Positions 1 through 6,530 of a DNA stretch of 13,353 nucleotides are shown one piece after another. This stretch comes from Dehalococcoidia bacterium (lineage in GTDB: Bacteria; Chloroflexota; Dehalococcoidia; Tepidiformales; Tepidiformaceae), in contig SLAK01000228.1 of the NCBI GenBank assembly GCA_007126855.1, positions 1 through 13,353 on the forward strand, read 5' to 3'. The notes under the pieces are model-generated. The model was given only the letters and a program-made list of their open reading frames with translations. It was not told the DNA's origin and ran no database searches. Position numbers and translations under genes: made by a program. The first letter of the stretch is position 1. Every line of letters starts with the position of its first letter.

Positions 1-166
1 ATTTCGGACGGATATCCCGGCGGAGTTCTTGCGCGACTACCTGGATGCGACGATGCCGTTTGTGTACTGGCGGCTGCGGCAGTCGTGGGGTCGCGAAGAG
101 ACGATGGCCTATTGCGAACAACTCTTGCTCAGCACGCTCTCGGGCTCCGAGGGGGGCACACGCTGA
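1..166 (+). CDS. C-terminal fragment of a probable TetR/AcrR-family transcriptional regulator
   Basis: Reading from base 2, an open frame of 54 codons runs in from the left edge and ends at TGA 164-166. The peptide contains IPAEFLRDYLDATMPFVYWRLRQ and ends LLLSTLSGSEGGTR. The pattern of a 'P-x-x-F-L-x-D-Y' helix, then an aromatic-rich 'W-R-L' helix and a last short helix resembles the ligand-binding C-terminus of TetR/AcrR repressors. The N-terminal helix-turn-helix that would prove this lies outside the window. The next gene, a metallo-beta-lactamase-fold hydrolase, starts 22 bases downstream on the same strand, so the two are probably co-transcribed and the regulator may control the hydrolase. 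The coding frame is well supported by continuity; the family call rests on a short, weakly conserved region. Confidence 0.55.
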   Translation, partial: FRTDIPAEFLRDYLDATMPFVYWRLRQSWGREETMAYCEQLLLSTLSGSEGGTR

Positions 167-188
167 GGGGGCGGGCCCGGGGCGAGGC

Positions 189-962
189 ATGGTAGAGCGC
201 GTTGCGCCGGGCATCTGGTGGCTGCACGGGACACGGGGATCGAACGTCTTCGTGGTCGAGGCGGCGGACGGACGGATGGCACTGGTCGACACGGGGTTTG
301 CTTCGAGCGCGCCGGCGGTAATACAGGAACTCGAAAGGGCCGGGCTGAGGGAGCGGGTGGATGCCATCCTGCTGACGCACGTGCACGCAGACCATTCGGG
401 CGCGGCGAACGCCATCCGGCGGGCGACAGGAGCGCGGGTTGTGGCTGGCCGGGGGGATTGTGCGGAGAATGATGGCGCGCTGGTCCTGCGACCGGTCATC
501 GGGCGCACGCACGTGGGGCGGCTGATACTGAGCCGCATCGCGGGCAAGCGCGAGACGACGCCGGTGGACGTGGCGGTGGAAGGCGAGGAGGAGGTGTTGG
601 CCGGCATCCGGGCCATCCCAGCGCCCGGTCACACGCCGGGCTCCTACTGTTACGTCGCTGACCATCTCGGCGTGGCATTTGTTGGCGACCTGGTGATCAG
701 CCACCCGGACCGGCTGAGCAGGCCCATGCGGCTTGCCAACCACAACGACCGGCAGTACGAGCAGACGCTGCAAGCGTTTGCGGCCATGGCGCCGGGGGCG
801 GGATTTCCGGGGCACGGGGCGCCAATCCTGGAAGGTTTCGATAGCAGGTTGCGAACGCTGGCGTCGCAGCGGCGGGCGCGCGGTACCTTGCTGCGGAGGG
901 AGCGGCTGAGCCGGATGGTCCGGTTTGTGCGCGGCCTCTTGAGAACACGGCGCGCGCAATGA
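189..962 (+). CDS. Metallo-beta-lactamase-fold hydrolase
   Basis: The product is 257 aa from the ATG at 189. An upstream ATG at 45 would add 48 low-complexity residues and overlap the preceding gene, so I reject it. The protein opens with GIWWLHGTRGSNVFVVEA and LVDTGF, the usual first strands of the fold. It has the full set of metal ligands: the HVHADH signature (H64, H66, D68, H69), H148 in PGHTPGS, D167 in FVGDLV and H209 in FPGHGAP. An active di-metal hydrolase is therefore expected, in the broad glyoxalase-II/YflN-like group. The substrate cannot be told from sequence. No signal peptide is visible, so it is probably cytoplasmic. The last 35 or so residues are strongly basic (many Arg), an unusual tail that might bind nucleic acid or membrane. 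It likely forms an operon with the upstream regulator. Confidence 0.88.
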   Translation: MVERVAPGIWWLHGTRGSNVFVVEAADGRMALVDTGFASSAPAVIQELERAGLRERVDAILLTHVHADHSGAANAIRRATGARVVAGRGDCAENDGALVLRPVIGRTHVGRLILSRIAGKRETTPVDVAVEGEEEVLAGIRAIPAPGHTPGSYCYVADHLGVAFVGDLVISHPDRLSRPMRLANHNDRQYEQTLQAFAAMAPGAGFPGHGAPILEGFDSRLRTLASQRRARGTLLRRERLSRMVRFVRGLLRTRRAQ

Positions 963-1073
963 GTGCGGCAAAGGCTGTGGGATCACCAACAGCACACGAT
1001 CACCTTCGCGGATCTGTCGAAGCGTCATTCTGAAAAGCATCAAGGCGCCATTAACCGGCGTGATGCCACAGGT

Positions 1074-1082
1074 TGCTATACT
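1074..1082 (+). promoter_or_regulatory. Extended -10 promoter for the moxR operon
   Basis: The bases read TGCTATACT: a TATACT box (five of six matches to TATAAT) at 1077-1082, preceded by the TG of an extended -10. No good -35 box is seen at 17 bases; TTAACC at 1051-1056 is 20 bases away. An extended -10 can work without a strong -35. Transcription would begin near 1089, giving a leader of about 70 bases before the GTG at 1160. The same TATACT box appears before the Uma2-family gene on the other strand, which supports it as a house style in this genome. Confidence 0.5.
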
Positions 1083-1094
1083 TCGTGAACGAAG
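1081..1094 (+). promoter_or_regulatory. Palindrome overlapping the predicted moxR transcription start (possible operator)
   Basis: CTTCGT (1081-1086) and ACGAAG (1089-1094) are perfect inverted arms around a 2-base centre. The site begins inside the -10 box and spans the predicted start site, where a dimeric repressor would block polymerase. A second inverted repeat, ACGTAC at 1099-1104 with GTACGT at 1113-1118, follows just downstream and could be a second site or an RNA hairpin in the leader. No regulator binding this sequence is identified. Confidence 0.35.
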
Positions 1095-1159
1095 GAACAC
1101 GTACGGGGCGGCGTACGTCCTGTGATCCAGCAGCTTTTGTGAACGGGGGTCACCCGCGA

Positions 1160-2110
1160 GTGGAAGATCCGAAACTCGTCGCCGAACGCATCATCACCAA
1201 CGTCGAACGAGTCATTATTGGGAAGAACCGGGAATTGCGCCTGGCGATCACTGCGTTGATGTGCGGTGGGCACATCCTGATCGAGGACGTGCCGGGCGTG
1301 GGCAAGACGATGCTTGCGCGCGCCATCGCGGCATCGATTGGTCTGGGGTTCAAGCGGATCCAGTTCACACCTGACCTGCTTCCCAGTGATGTCTCCGGCG
1401 TTTCGATTTACAACCAGAAGACGGGGGACTTCGAGTTCCGCCCCGGGCCGATCATCGCGCAGGTGGTGCTGGCCGATGAGGTGAACCGGGCGACGCCGAA
1501 GACGCAGTCGGCGCTGCTGGAGGCGATGGAAGAGCGGCAGGTGACCGTGGAAGGCGTGACGCACACGCTGCCGACGCCGTTCATGGTGATGGCGACACAG
1601 AACCCAATTGAGTATGAAGGCACCTTTCCCCTGCCGGAAGCGCAGCTCGACCGCTTCTTGATCCGCCTGCAGCTCGGCTATCCGAGCCCCACGGACGAGG
1701 TGCTGGTGCTGGACGCGCAGCAGGAACACCACCCGGTTGATCAGATCGAGCAGGTGACCAACGCACAGGAAGTGCTCCAGCTGCAACAGGCGGTGAAGGA
1801 AATCTACGTCGATCCGCTGATCAAGCAGTACATCGTTGCGCTGACGAATGCGACGCGGGAGCACGAGGCGGTATACCTGGGGGCGAGCCCGCGCGGTTCG
1901 CTCGCGCTGTTCCGCACGGCGCAGGCGAAGGCGCTCCTGGAGGGCCGCGACTTCGTGATTCCGGACGACATCAAGGACCTGGCGCTGGTGACGCTCGGCC
2001 ACCGGGTGATCATGAGTCCCGGCGCGAAGGTGAAGGGCACGACGACGGCCGACGTAATCGCCGCCTGCCTGAACCGGGTACCGGTACCTGGAGCGAGAGC
2101 GCGAGCATAG
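1160..2110 (+). CDS. MoxR-family AAA+ ATPase
   Basis: The product is 316 aa from a GTG start at 1160, with a GGGGGT purine run at 1145-1150 as a plausible ribosome-binding site. GTG 1139 is an alternative that would add 7 residues. Family hallmarks are all present: Walker A VPGVGKTM (K49), Walker B VVLADEVNRA (D106, E107), the ATQNPIEYEGTFPLPEAQLD sensor region, and a C-terminal lid with ASPRGSLAL. MoxR ATPases are chaperone-like and act with von Willebrand-type or DUF58 partners to assemble or activate protein complexes. The partner is encoded directly downstream: the moxR stop overlaps the DUF58 gene's Shine-Dalgarno. Length and motifs are typical of an active, full-length member. Its client here is unknown, but the operon suggests a membrane or cell-envelope role. 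Confidence 0.95.
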   Translation: MEDPKLVAERIITNVERVIIGKNRELRLAITALMCGGHILIEDVPGVGKTMLARAIAASIGLGFKRIQFTPDLLPSDVSGVSIYNQKTGDFEFRPGPIIAQVVLADEVNRATPKTQSALLEAMEERQVTVEGVTHTLPTPFMVMATQNPIEYEGTFPLPEAQLDRFLIRLQLGYPSPTDEVLVLDAQQEHHPVDQIEQVTNAQEVLQLQQAVKEIYVDPLIKQYIVALTNATREHEAVYLGASPRGSLALFRTAQAKALLEGRDFVIPDDIKDLALVTLGHRVIMSPGAKVKGTTTADVIAACLNRVPVPGARARA

Positions 2111-2114
2111 GAGG
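2109..2114 (+). promoter_or_regulatory. Ribosome-binding site of the DUF58 gene
   Basis: A perfect AGGAGG starts inside the moxR TAG stop (2108-2110) and lies 4 bases before the ATG at 2119. It fixes that start and suggests translational coupling to moxR. Confidence 0.8.
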
Positions 2115-2118
2115 CGGC

Positions 2119-3366
2119 ATGCGCCGGTTGGTGAGAACGGCGATTTCGCCCGCGCACAGGACGTTCACGTTCATCGTGATCCTGCTGCTGGCTGCGGCAA
2201 TCATCGCGATCGGGACCGGCTTCTGGCTGCTTTTCCGGCTATCGTATGTCCTGGCATTCGTACTACCAGTGTCGTTCTTCATTGCCTGGTACAACACGCG
2301 GGGGCTGAGTGTCGCCGTGGACCGGCGGACGATGCGCGCCCAGGTGGGCCAAGAAGCGCGAGAGGTGCTGGAGGTCCAGAACAAGGGCTGGTTTCCAAAG
2401 CTCTGGATCGAGGTGGACGACCCTTCGGAAATGCCGGGGAACAAGGCACGAAGGGTGCTGGTGATCCCCTCGAAGGGCAGCCGCAACTGGATGGTGGAGA
2501 CACCGCTGACCCGCCGCGGGCTCTACACGTGGGGGCCGGTGCACGTGACGGGGACGGACCCCTTTGGCATTTTCCGGCGTTCGCGGACCTATGGAGAGGC
2601 GCAACAATTGCTGGTGTATCCGCCTGTGGTCGACCTGCCGCGCTTCCAGGCGCCACCTGCCGCGCTACCCGGCGAGGGGCGACACCGCAAGCGCACGCAC
2701 TTCGTGACGCCAAATGCCTCTGGCGTGCGAGAATACGCGCCGGGGGACGCCTTCAACCGCATTCACTGGCCAACGTCGGCGCGAACGGGCCAGTTGATGG
2801 TGAAGACCTTCGAGCTGGACCCATCGAGCGATGTGTGGATCATCCTCGATCTCGAACGCCGGGTGAACGTGGGTGAGGGCGAGGAGAGCACGGAGGAGTA
2901 TGGCGTGCGCGCGGCGGCGAGCATAGCGCGGCACTTCATCCTGGCGAACCGCTCCGTGGGCCTCATCACCTTCGGGCGGAAGCTGCAAATCGAGGAGCCG
3001 GAACGCGGGCAGCAACAGCTGACGCGGATCCTGGAGAACCTTGCAGTGGCAGAGGCTGCCGGCGACGGGCCGTTGAGCAATGTGCTGAACGAAGAAGCCC
3101 GCCGGTTCGGGCGGCACACGACACTGATCGTTATCACGCCTTCGACGGAAGACCGGTGGGTGACGCCGGTGCAGGCAATGGTGCAGCGCGGCGTGCGGGT
3201 CGCGGCGGTGCTGGTGGACCCGAGCAGCTTTGGAGGGAAGCAGTCGCCACTGATGCTTTATGGCGAGCTGACTGCCAACAACATCATGACCTACGTGGTG
3301 CGCCGGGGGGATGACCTGAGCCTGACCCTGAGCGCCACGGGAGGAGCTGCCGTATGGCAGGGCTGA
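2119..3366 (+). CDS. DUF58 domain-containing membrane protein
   Basis: The product is 415 aa. Two hydrophobic segments lie near the N-terminus (about residues 17-39 and 43-58), followed by a cytoplasmic or surface domain. The DUF58 signature GVREYAPGDAFNRIHWPTSA starts at residue 202, and a von Willebrand A-like region follows (SSDVWIILDLERRV, then HTTLIVITPS and GVRVAAVLVDP). DUF58 proteins are the usual partners of MoxR ATPases, and the VWA-like fold is thought to present a metal-dependent adhesion site. The classic DxSxS MIDAS motif is not intact here (DLERR instead), as is common in DUF58 proteins. The gene sits between moxR and the transglutaminase-like gene, with a 13-base overlap with the latter. 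The three products probably act together at the membrane. Confidence 0.92.
   Translation: MRRLVRTAISPAHRTFTFIVILLLAAAIIAIGTGFWLLFRLSYVLAFVLPVSFFIAWYNTRGLSVAVDRRTMRAQVGQEAREVLEVQNKGWFPKLWIEVDDPSEMPGNKARRVLVIPSKGSRNWMVETPLTRRGLYTWGPVHVTGTDPFGIFRRSRTYGEAQQLLVYPPVVDLPRFQAPPAALPGEGRHRKRTHFVTPNASGVREYAPGDAFNRIHWPTSARTGQLMVKTFELDPSSDVWIILDLERRVNVGEGEESTEEYGVRAAASIARHFILANRSVGLITFGRKLQIEEPERGQQQLTRILENLAVAEAAGDGPLSNVLNEEARRFGRHTTLIVITPSTEDRWVTPVQAMVQRGVRVAAVLVDPSSFGGKQSPLMLYGELTANNIMTYVVRRGDDLSLTLSATGGAAVWQG
3339..3346 (+). promoter_or_regulatory. Ribosome-binding site of the transglutaminase-like gene
   Basis: GGGAGGAG lies 7 bases before the ATG at 3354, within the end of the DUF58 gene. It decides the overlapping start over in-frame ATGs further down (residues 8 and 31). 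Confidence 0.75.
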
Positions 3367-5678
3367 ACCCGAGCATGACGGACGCGCGCCAGCGTTCAGA
3401 TGAACGGCGGGAACCGCGCGAGCCGCGCGGTCCACGGCTGCTAATGAGCTGGGAAGACTGGCTGACGCTGGCCGCTGCGGCACTGGTGTTCCTGAGCCTG
3501 GCGGCGTCCATACAGTCGGCGAACCTGGTGCGGGATATGCCGGCGATCGTGCCGACGACGATCGCGGGGCTGGTTATCGGGCTATTTGCGGCACGGATTG
3601 CGGCGCCGCAGATTTTCGTGCATCCGGTGGCGATTGTGCTGGGCGCGGGGATGGTGCTCCTCGCCACGCAGAGTTATGCGGACGGTGCGACGATCGGCGA
3701 GCGGCTCGCGGACTTCCGGCTGCGGATGGAGGAGTGGTTCCACATCGTCAGGGTGGGCGACATCAGCAATGACAACCTGCCCTTTGTGACGCTTGTGCAA
3801 TCGATCGCGTTTCTGGTGGCGTATTTCGGTACGTGGGCGATTTACCGGTGGCACAACGCGTGGCTGGCGGTGGTCCCGGTGGGGGCGCTGCTGCTGGTGA
3901 ACATCAGCGTGATGCAGGGCCAGCCGAGCACGGCGTTCGTGTTCTTCCTTTTCGGGGCGCTGTTGCTCATTGCGCGGATGCACCTGCAGAAGCGGCAGGC
4001 GCAGTGGCGACGCGATGGTGTGGAGTATCCGGAGTTCATGAGCCTGAACGTGGCGCAGCTCACCGTGGTGCTGGCGGCCGGGCTCATGATCCTGGCGTGG
4101 ATGGTGCCGCTGGGGACGCAGGCGCGCGCGGTTGAATCGACCATCAACTGGCTGACGCAGCCGGTTTCCGACCAGACGGACCACCTGGTGCGCATTTTTC
4201 ACAACCTGGATTTGCGCGGCGGGGGTGACCTCTATACCTATGGAGACACGCTTCCCGTGCAGGGTGAGCTGTCCCTCGGCACCCGCCAGCTCATGGAGAT
4301 TCATGGGGTAGACCGGCTGGATCACATGATGTTCCTCCGGGCTGCCAGTTATGACGAGTACACCGGGGTCGGCTGGCGCGGGACCGACCGCACGCAGTCG
4401 CGTGTCGACGGCGGGGCGATCCTTGTGGAAGGAGAAACGCCGTACCAGGAGACGGCGCTTTCGAGCATCGAAGTGACGATGCGGGACAGGCAGAGCGTCG
4501 TGTTGTTCCGGGGGACACCTTTCGGGACAAACGTCCGCACGCTGGTTGATGCCTATGAAGGGAATCCGGGGAACGTCGACCTGGTTCGCGGCGGGCGGAA
4601 CTTCCGCGAGGGTGACACGTATAACGCCATCGGCATCGTGAGCACAGCCTCGGCAGACCAGCTCCGCAATGCAGGGCAGGACTACCCGGAATGGGTCGCG
4701 AACCGCTATCTGCAGATGCCAGACGAGTTCCCCGGGGGTGTCCACGAGCTAACTGCCGAGATCACCGCAGGATCGGCAAGCGCATACGACGCTGCGGCGG
4801 CTATCGAAGAGTACTTGCGGCAGCTGCCTTATGACCTTGAGGTGCCGGCAGCGCCGCCTGGCGAAGACACGGTGGAGTTCCTGCTGAACGACCTGCAGCG
4901 CGGCCATTTTCTCTACATGGCCACGGCGATGACGATGATGTTGCGGAGCGAAGGCATCCCAGCGCGAATCGCCATCGGCTACGCAATCGATCCTGAGCGG
5001 CATGACGAGGGCCCGCCCTTCATCGTGACACGTGAAGACGCCTACGCATGGGTCGAAGTGTTCTTCCCGGGCTATGGCTGGGTAGAGTTCAATCCGACCA
5101 GTGACCGCCCGGCTGGCGGTGCGGGAGCGGGGATGCCGGAAGAGCAGTTCCCGGACTTCGGACCTATCGGGATCGACCCGTTCATCGACGACCTGATGTT
5201 CGAGGAAATCGGCGGCCTGCCGGAGGGCATCCAGGAGCAGCTGGGCGCCGAGCCGACCGAGGCCGGCGGCCCGTTCCCCTGGTGGATACTCTGGGCCTTC
5301 GCCGGGCTGATGCTTGCAGCAGGTGCGATCGTGGCAGGCGGATACGCCACCTGGAACTGGGAAGTCCGCGGGTTGCCGGCGCGCGCGAAGCTGTGGGCAA
5401 AGACGCAACGGTTGAGCCGCTGGGCTGGCATGCCCGAAGCCGAGGGCGAGACACCACGCGAATGGTCGCGGCGGATTGGGCGGGGCGTAGAGCGCGAGGA
5501 TGCAGCACAGACACTGGCTTCGGCGTACGAAGAGTCGCGCTACGGCAGGCCGGACCTCCAGCGCATCGACGACGACGAAGCGACGAACGCGTACCGGGAG
5601 CTCCGCGGCGCTCTGATCCGCCAGCTCACGCGGCGCAAGCGAAAGGCCAACCGGGATGAGCCGCCAGCGGGCGCCTGA
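3354..5678 (+). CDS. TgpA-like membrane protein with a degenerate transglutaminase domain and DUF4129
   Basis: The product is 774 aa. About seven N-terminal membrane segments (residues roughly 36-54, 62-82, 89-108, 143-164, 169-187, 192-208 and 233-253) precede a large external region (254-640). One more membrane helix (643-667) and a cytoplasmic DUF4129-like tail follow (about 700-755, with ESRYGRP). This is the usual plan of the third gene in MoxR-DUF58 operons. The transglutaminase core spans about 475-585 and aligns by its context residues (PPGEDTVEFLL, GIPARIAIGYA, AWVEVFFPGYGWVEF). All three catalytic positions are changed: Phe519 replaces Cys (RGHFLYMATAM for the usual RGxCxYxAxAM), Tyr564 replaces His (DAYAW for DAHAW), and Asn580 replaces Asp (EFNPT for xFDPT). 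Cysteine catalysis is therefore not expected. A structural, substrate-binding or scaffold role is more likely. No frameshift or stop suggests decay. Confidence 0.9.
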   Translation: MAGLNPSMTDARQRSDERREPREPRGPRLLMSWEDWLTLAAAALVFLSLAASIQSANLVRDMPAIVPTTIAGLVIGLFAARIAAPQIFVHPVAIVLGAGMVLLATQSYADGATIGERLADFRLRMEEWFHIVRVGDISNDNLPFVTLVQSIAFLVAYFGTWAIYRWHNAWLAVVPVGALLLVNISVMQGQPSTAFVFFLFGALLLIARMHLQKRQAQWRRDGVEYPEFMSLNVAQLTVVLAAGLMILAWMVPLGTQARAVESTINWLTQPVSDQTDHLVRIFHNLDLRGGGDLYTYGDTLPVQGELSLGTRQLMEIHGVDRLDHMMFLRAASYDEYTGVGWRGTDRTQSRVDGGAILVEGETPYQETALSSIEVTMRDRQSVVLFRGTPFGTNVRTLVDAYEGNPGNVDLVRGGRNFREGDTYNAIGIVSTASADQLRNAGQDYPEWVANRYLQMPDEFPGGVHELTAEITAGSASAYDAAAAIEEYLRQLPYDLEVPAAPPGEDTVEFLLNDLQRGHFLYMATAMTMMLRSEGIPARIAIGYAIDPERHDEGPPFIVTREDAYAWVEVFFPGYGWVEFNPTSDRPAGGAGAGMPEEQFPDFGPIGIDPFIDDLMFEEIGGLPEGIQEQLGAEPTEAGGPFPWWILWAFAGLMLAAGAIVAGGYATWNWEVRGLPARAKLWAKTQRLSRWAGMPEAEGETPREWSRRIGRGVEREDAAQTLASAYEESRYGRPDLQRIDDDEATNAYRELRGALIRQLTRRKRKANRDEPPAGA

Positions 5679-6324
5679 GCAGGGGCTATGCGGTGTAGTT
5701 GCTGAGACGCCGCTGGGCTGGTGTGGCGTGCTGTTGAGCCCCGCAGGCATCCGGCAGTCGACGCTGTTCTTGCCGCGGCGGGCGGCAGCGGAAAACTGGA
5801 TAAAGCGCGAAGGCGCCGGCATGTGCGCGGACGGCGTCCCGGAAGAGTCGGAATGGCGGGGCGCCACGATGACGGATGACAATGGGCACCAGGGTGACGC
5901 ACCCTCACCCCGGCCCTCTCCCTTTGCAAGGGAAAGGGGGCTTCGCAGGCGTGAGGGTGGTCGATTGTCAGAGCAGGTCATCTCGCGGCTCCAGGACTAC
6001 ACGGGCGGGGACAGGACGGCGCTCCAGGATTTCCCGGTGGACCTGGAAGGCCATACGGAATTGCAGCGGCGGGTATGGCTGACATTGCGCGAGATCCCGC
6101 CGGGGGAGACGCGGACCTATGCGTGGCTTGCGGAGCGGGTTGGGCTGGGCCGAAGTGGCGCTCGGGCGGTGGGGACGATCAACGGGGACAACCCGGTGCC
6201 ACTGTGGCTGCCCTGCCACCGGGTGATTGCGAGCGACGGGACACTTGGCGGCTATGCCGGCGGGCTCGGGATGAAGACGCAGCTGCTGGAGCTGGAAGGG
6301 GCATTGCCGCGGCGGATGGTGTGA
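5656..6324 (+). CDS. Methylated-DNA--[protein]-cysteine S-methyltransferase with an in-frame repeat insertion
   Basis: The product is 222 aa, longer than the usual 150-180. It is a suicide repair protein moving the methyl group from O6-methylguanine in DNA to its own cysteine. An N-terminal domain (VVAETPLGWCGVLLSPAGI, about residues 14-50) is followed by a long linker. The catalytic domain (about 104-220) has the active-site WLPCHRV with C187, the arginine finger R170 in GARAVG, NGDNP, and GGYAGG. The 17-residue spacing of R170 to C187 matches the family. The linker includes residues 82-101, encoded by a palindromic repeat (5901-5958) of the kind normally found between genes. The frame stays open through it, so the protein is probably functional with a disordered insert. 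The ATG overlaps the transglutaminase-like gene by 23 bases, suggesting co-transcription; the ribosome-binding site is weak. Confidence 0.9.
   Translation: MSRQRAPEQGLCGVVAETPLGWCGVLLSPAGIRQSTLFLPRRAAAENWIKREGAGMCADGVPEESEWRGATMTDDNGHQGDAPSPRPSPFARERGLRRREGGRLSEQVISRLQDYTGGDRTALQDFPVDLEGHTELQRRVWLTLREIPPGETRTYAWLAERVGLGRSGARAVGTINGDNPVPLWLPCHRVIASDGTLGGYAGGLGMKTQLLELEGALPRRMV
5901..5958. repeat. Palindromic intergenic-type (REP-like) repeat inside the MGMT gene
   Basis: The outer arms ACCCTCAC (5901-5908) and GTGAGGGT (5951-5958) are perfect inverted copies. Between them CCCTCTCCCTT (5914-5924) and AAGGGAAAGGG (5928-5938) form an 11-pair hairpin with one mismatch and a 3-base TGC loop. The layout of 'CCCTCACCCC.GCCCTCTCCC' followed by its complement resembles a hairpin repeat common between genes in many bacteria; I recall this from general knowledge and have not searched. 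The translated peptide is rich in Pro, Ser and Arg (APSPRPSPFARERG). Confidence 0.75.
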
Positions 6325-6325
6325 G

Positions 6326-6350
6326 TAGCTGTTAGCTATTAGCTTCTAGC
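6326..6350. repeat. Heptanucleotide tandem repeat, about 3.6 units of TAGCTNN
   Basis: Units TAGCTGT, TAGCTAT, TAGCTTC and a partial TAGC follow each other exactly, starting two bases after the MGMT stop codon. The run is AT-rich compared with its surroundings. A second, unrelated heptamer array lies at 11426-11453. Confidence 0.7.
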
Positions 6351-6475
6351 CGGCAGCTCTGGCGGCCGGGTTCGAGTGTGGTCTTCTTCGGTGCAGTACA
6401 GATTGCCCTGGATCGGGAGTGAGCCAGGCAGGTGGGGCATTGCGAGACGATTGAGTGCCGCGACGACGCCCGCCG

Positions 6476-6503
6476 GGGCCGCGCTGGGATGTCAGCGCGG
6501 CCC
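6476..6503 (-). terminator. GC-rich hairpin between convergent genes, probable transcription terminator
   Basis: GGGCCGCGCTG (6476-6486) pairs perfectly with CAGCGCGGCCC (6493-6503) around a 6-base loop, an 11-pair stem. It lies 27 bases past the stop of the solute-binding protein gene on the - strand and 150 bases past the MGMT stop on the + strand, so it could serve either gene. No U-tract follows on either strand, so it is not a textbook intrinsic terminator. The rest of the 206-base spacer (6325-6530) holds only the heptamer repeat and nothing else I can name. Confidence 0.45.
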
Positions 6504-6530
6504 GGCCGTGGGTTTCCCGGCGGAAGCTGT

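Larger units (their letters stand above)
963..1159 (+). other. Intergenic spacer holding the promoter of the moxR-DUF58-transglutaminase operon
   Basis: This spacer is 197 bases long and I find no convincing gene in it. It carries a repeated GATCACC at 981-987 and 998-1004, spaced 17 bases apart. Further on come an extended -10 box (1074-1082), a palindrome at the predicted start site (1081-1094) and a second inverted repeat (1099-1104 with 1113-1118). A frame continues upstream of the chosen moxR start to an ATG at 1073. Starting there would add 29 residues that do not look like a MoxR N-terminus and would begin inside the promoter. Confidence 0.6.

Noticed and set aside
45..188. Upstream ATG start for the metallo-beta-lactamase-fold protein
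   Set aside because: The extra 48 residues are Arg/Gly/Cys-rich, overlap the TetR-like coding end in another frame and do not belong to the fold.
981..1004. Direct repeat GATCACC, two copies 17 bases apart, as an operator or CRISPR-like unit
   Set aside because: Two 7-base copies are too short and too few to claim more than coincidence, and they are far from the predicted promoter.
129..1100. - strand open frame, including a stretch in the spacer 963-1100 reading like IREGDRVLLVIPQP
   Set aside because: Most of it is antisense to the metallo-beta-lactamase-fold gene. The spacer piece has a vaguely protein-like run but no ribosome-binding site and no complete domain.
3582..5981. Two long - strand open frames (3582-4745 and 4749-5981) opposite the transglutaminase-like gene
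   Set aside because: They lie antisense to a gene with strong domain evidence, are rich in Arg, Pro and His, and show no recognisable motif.
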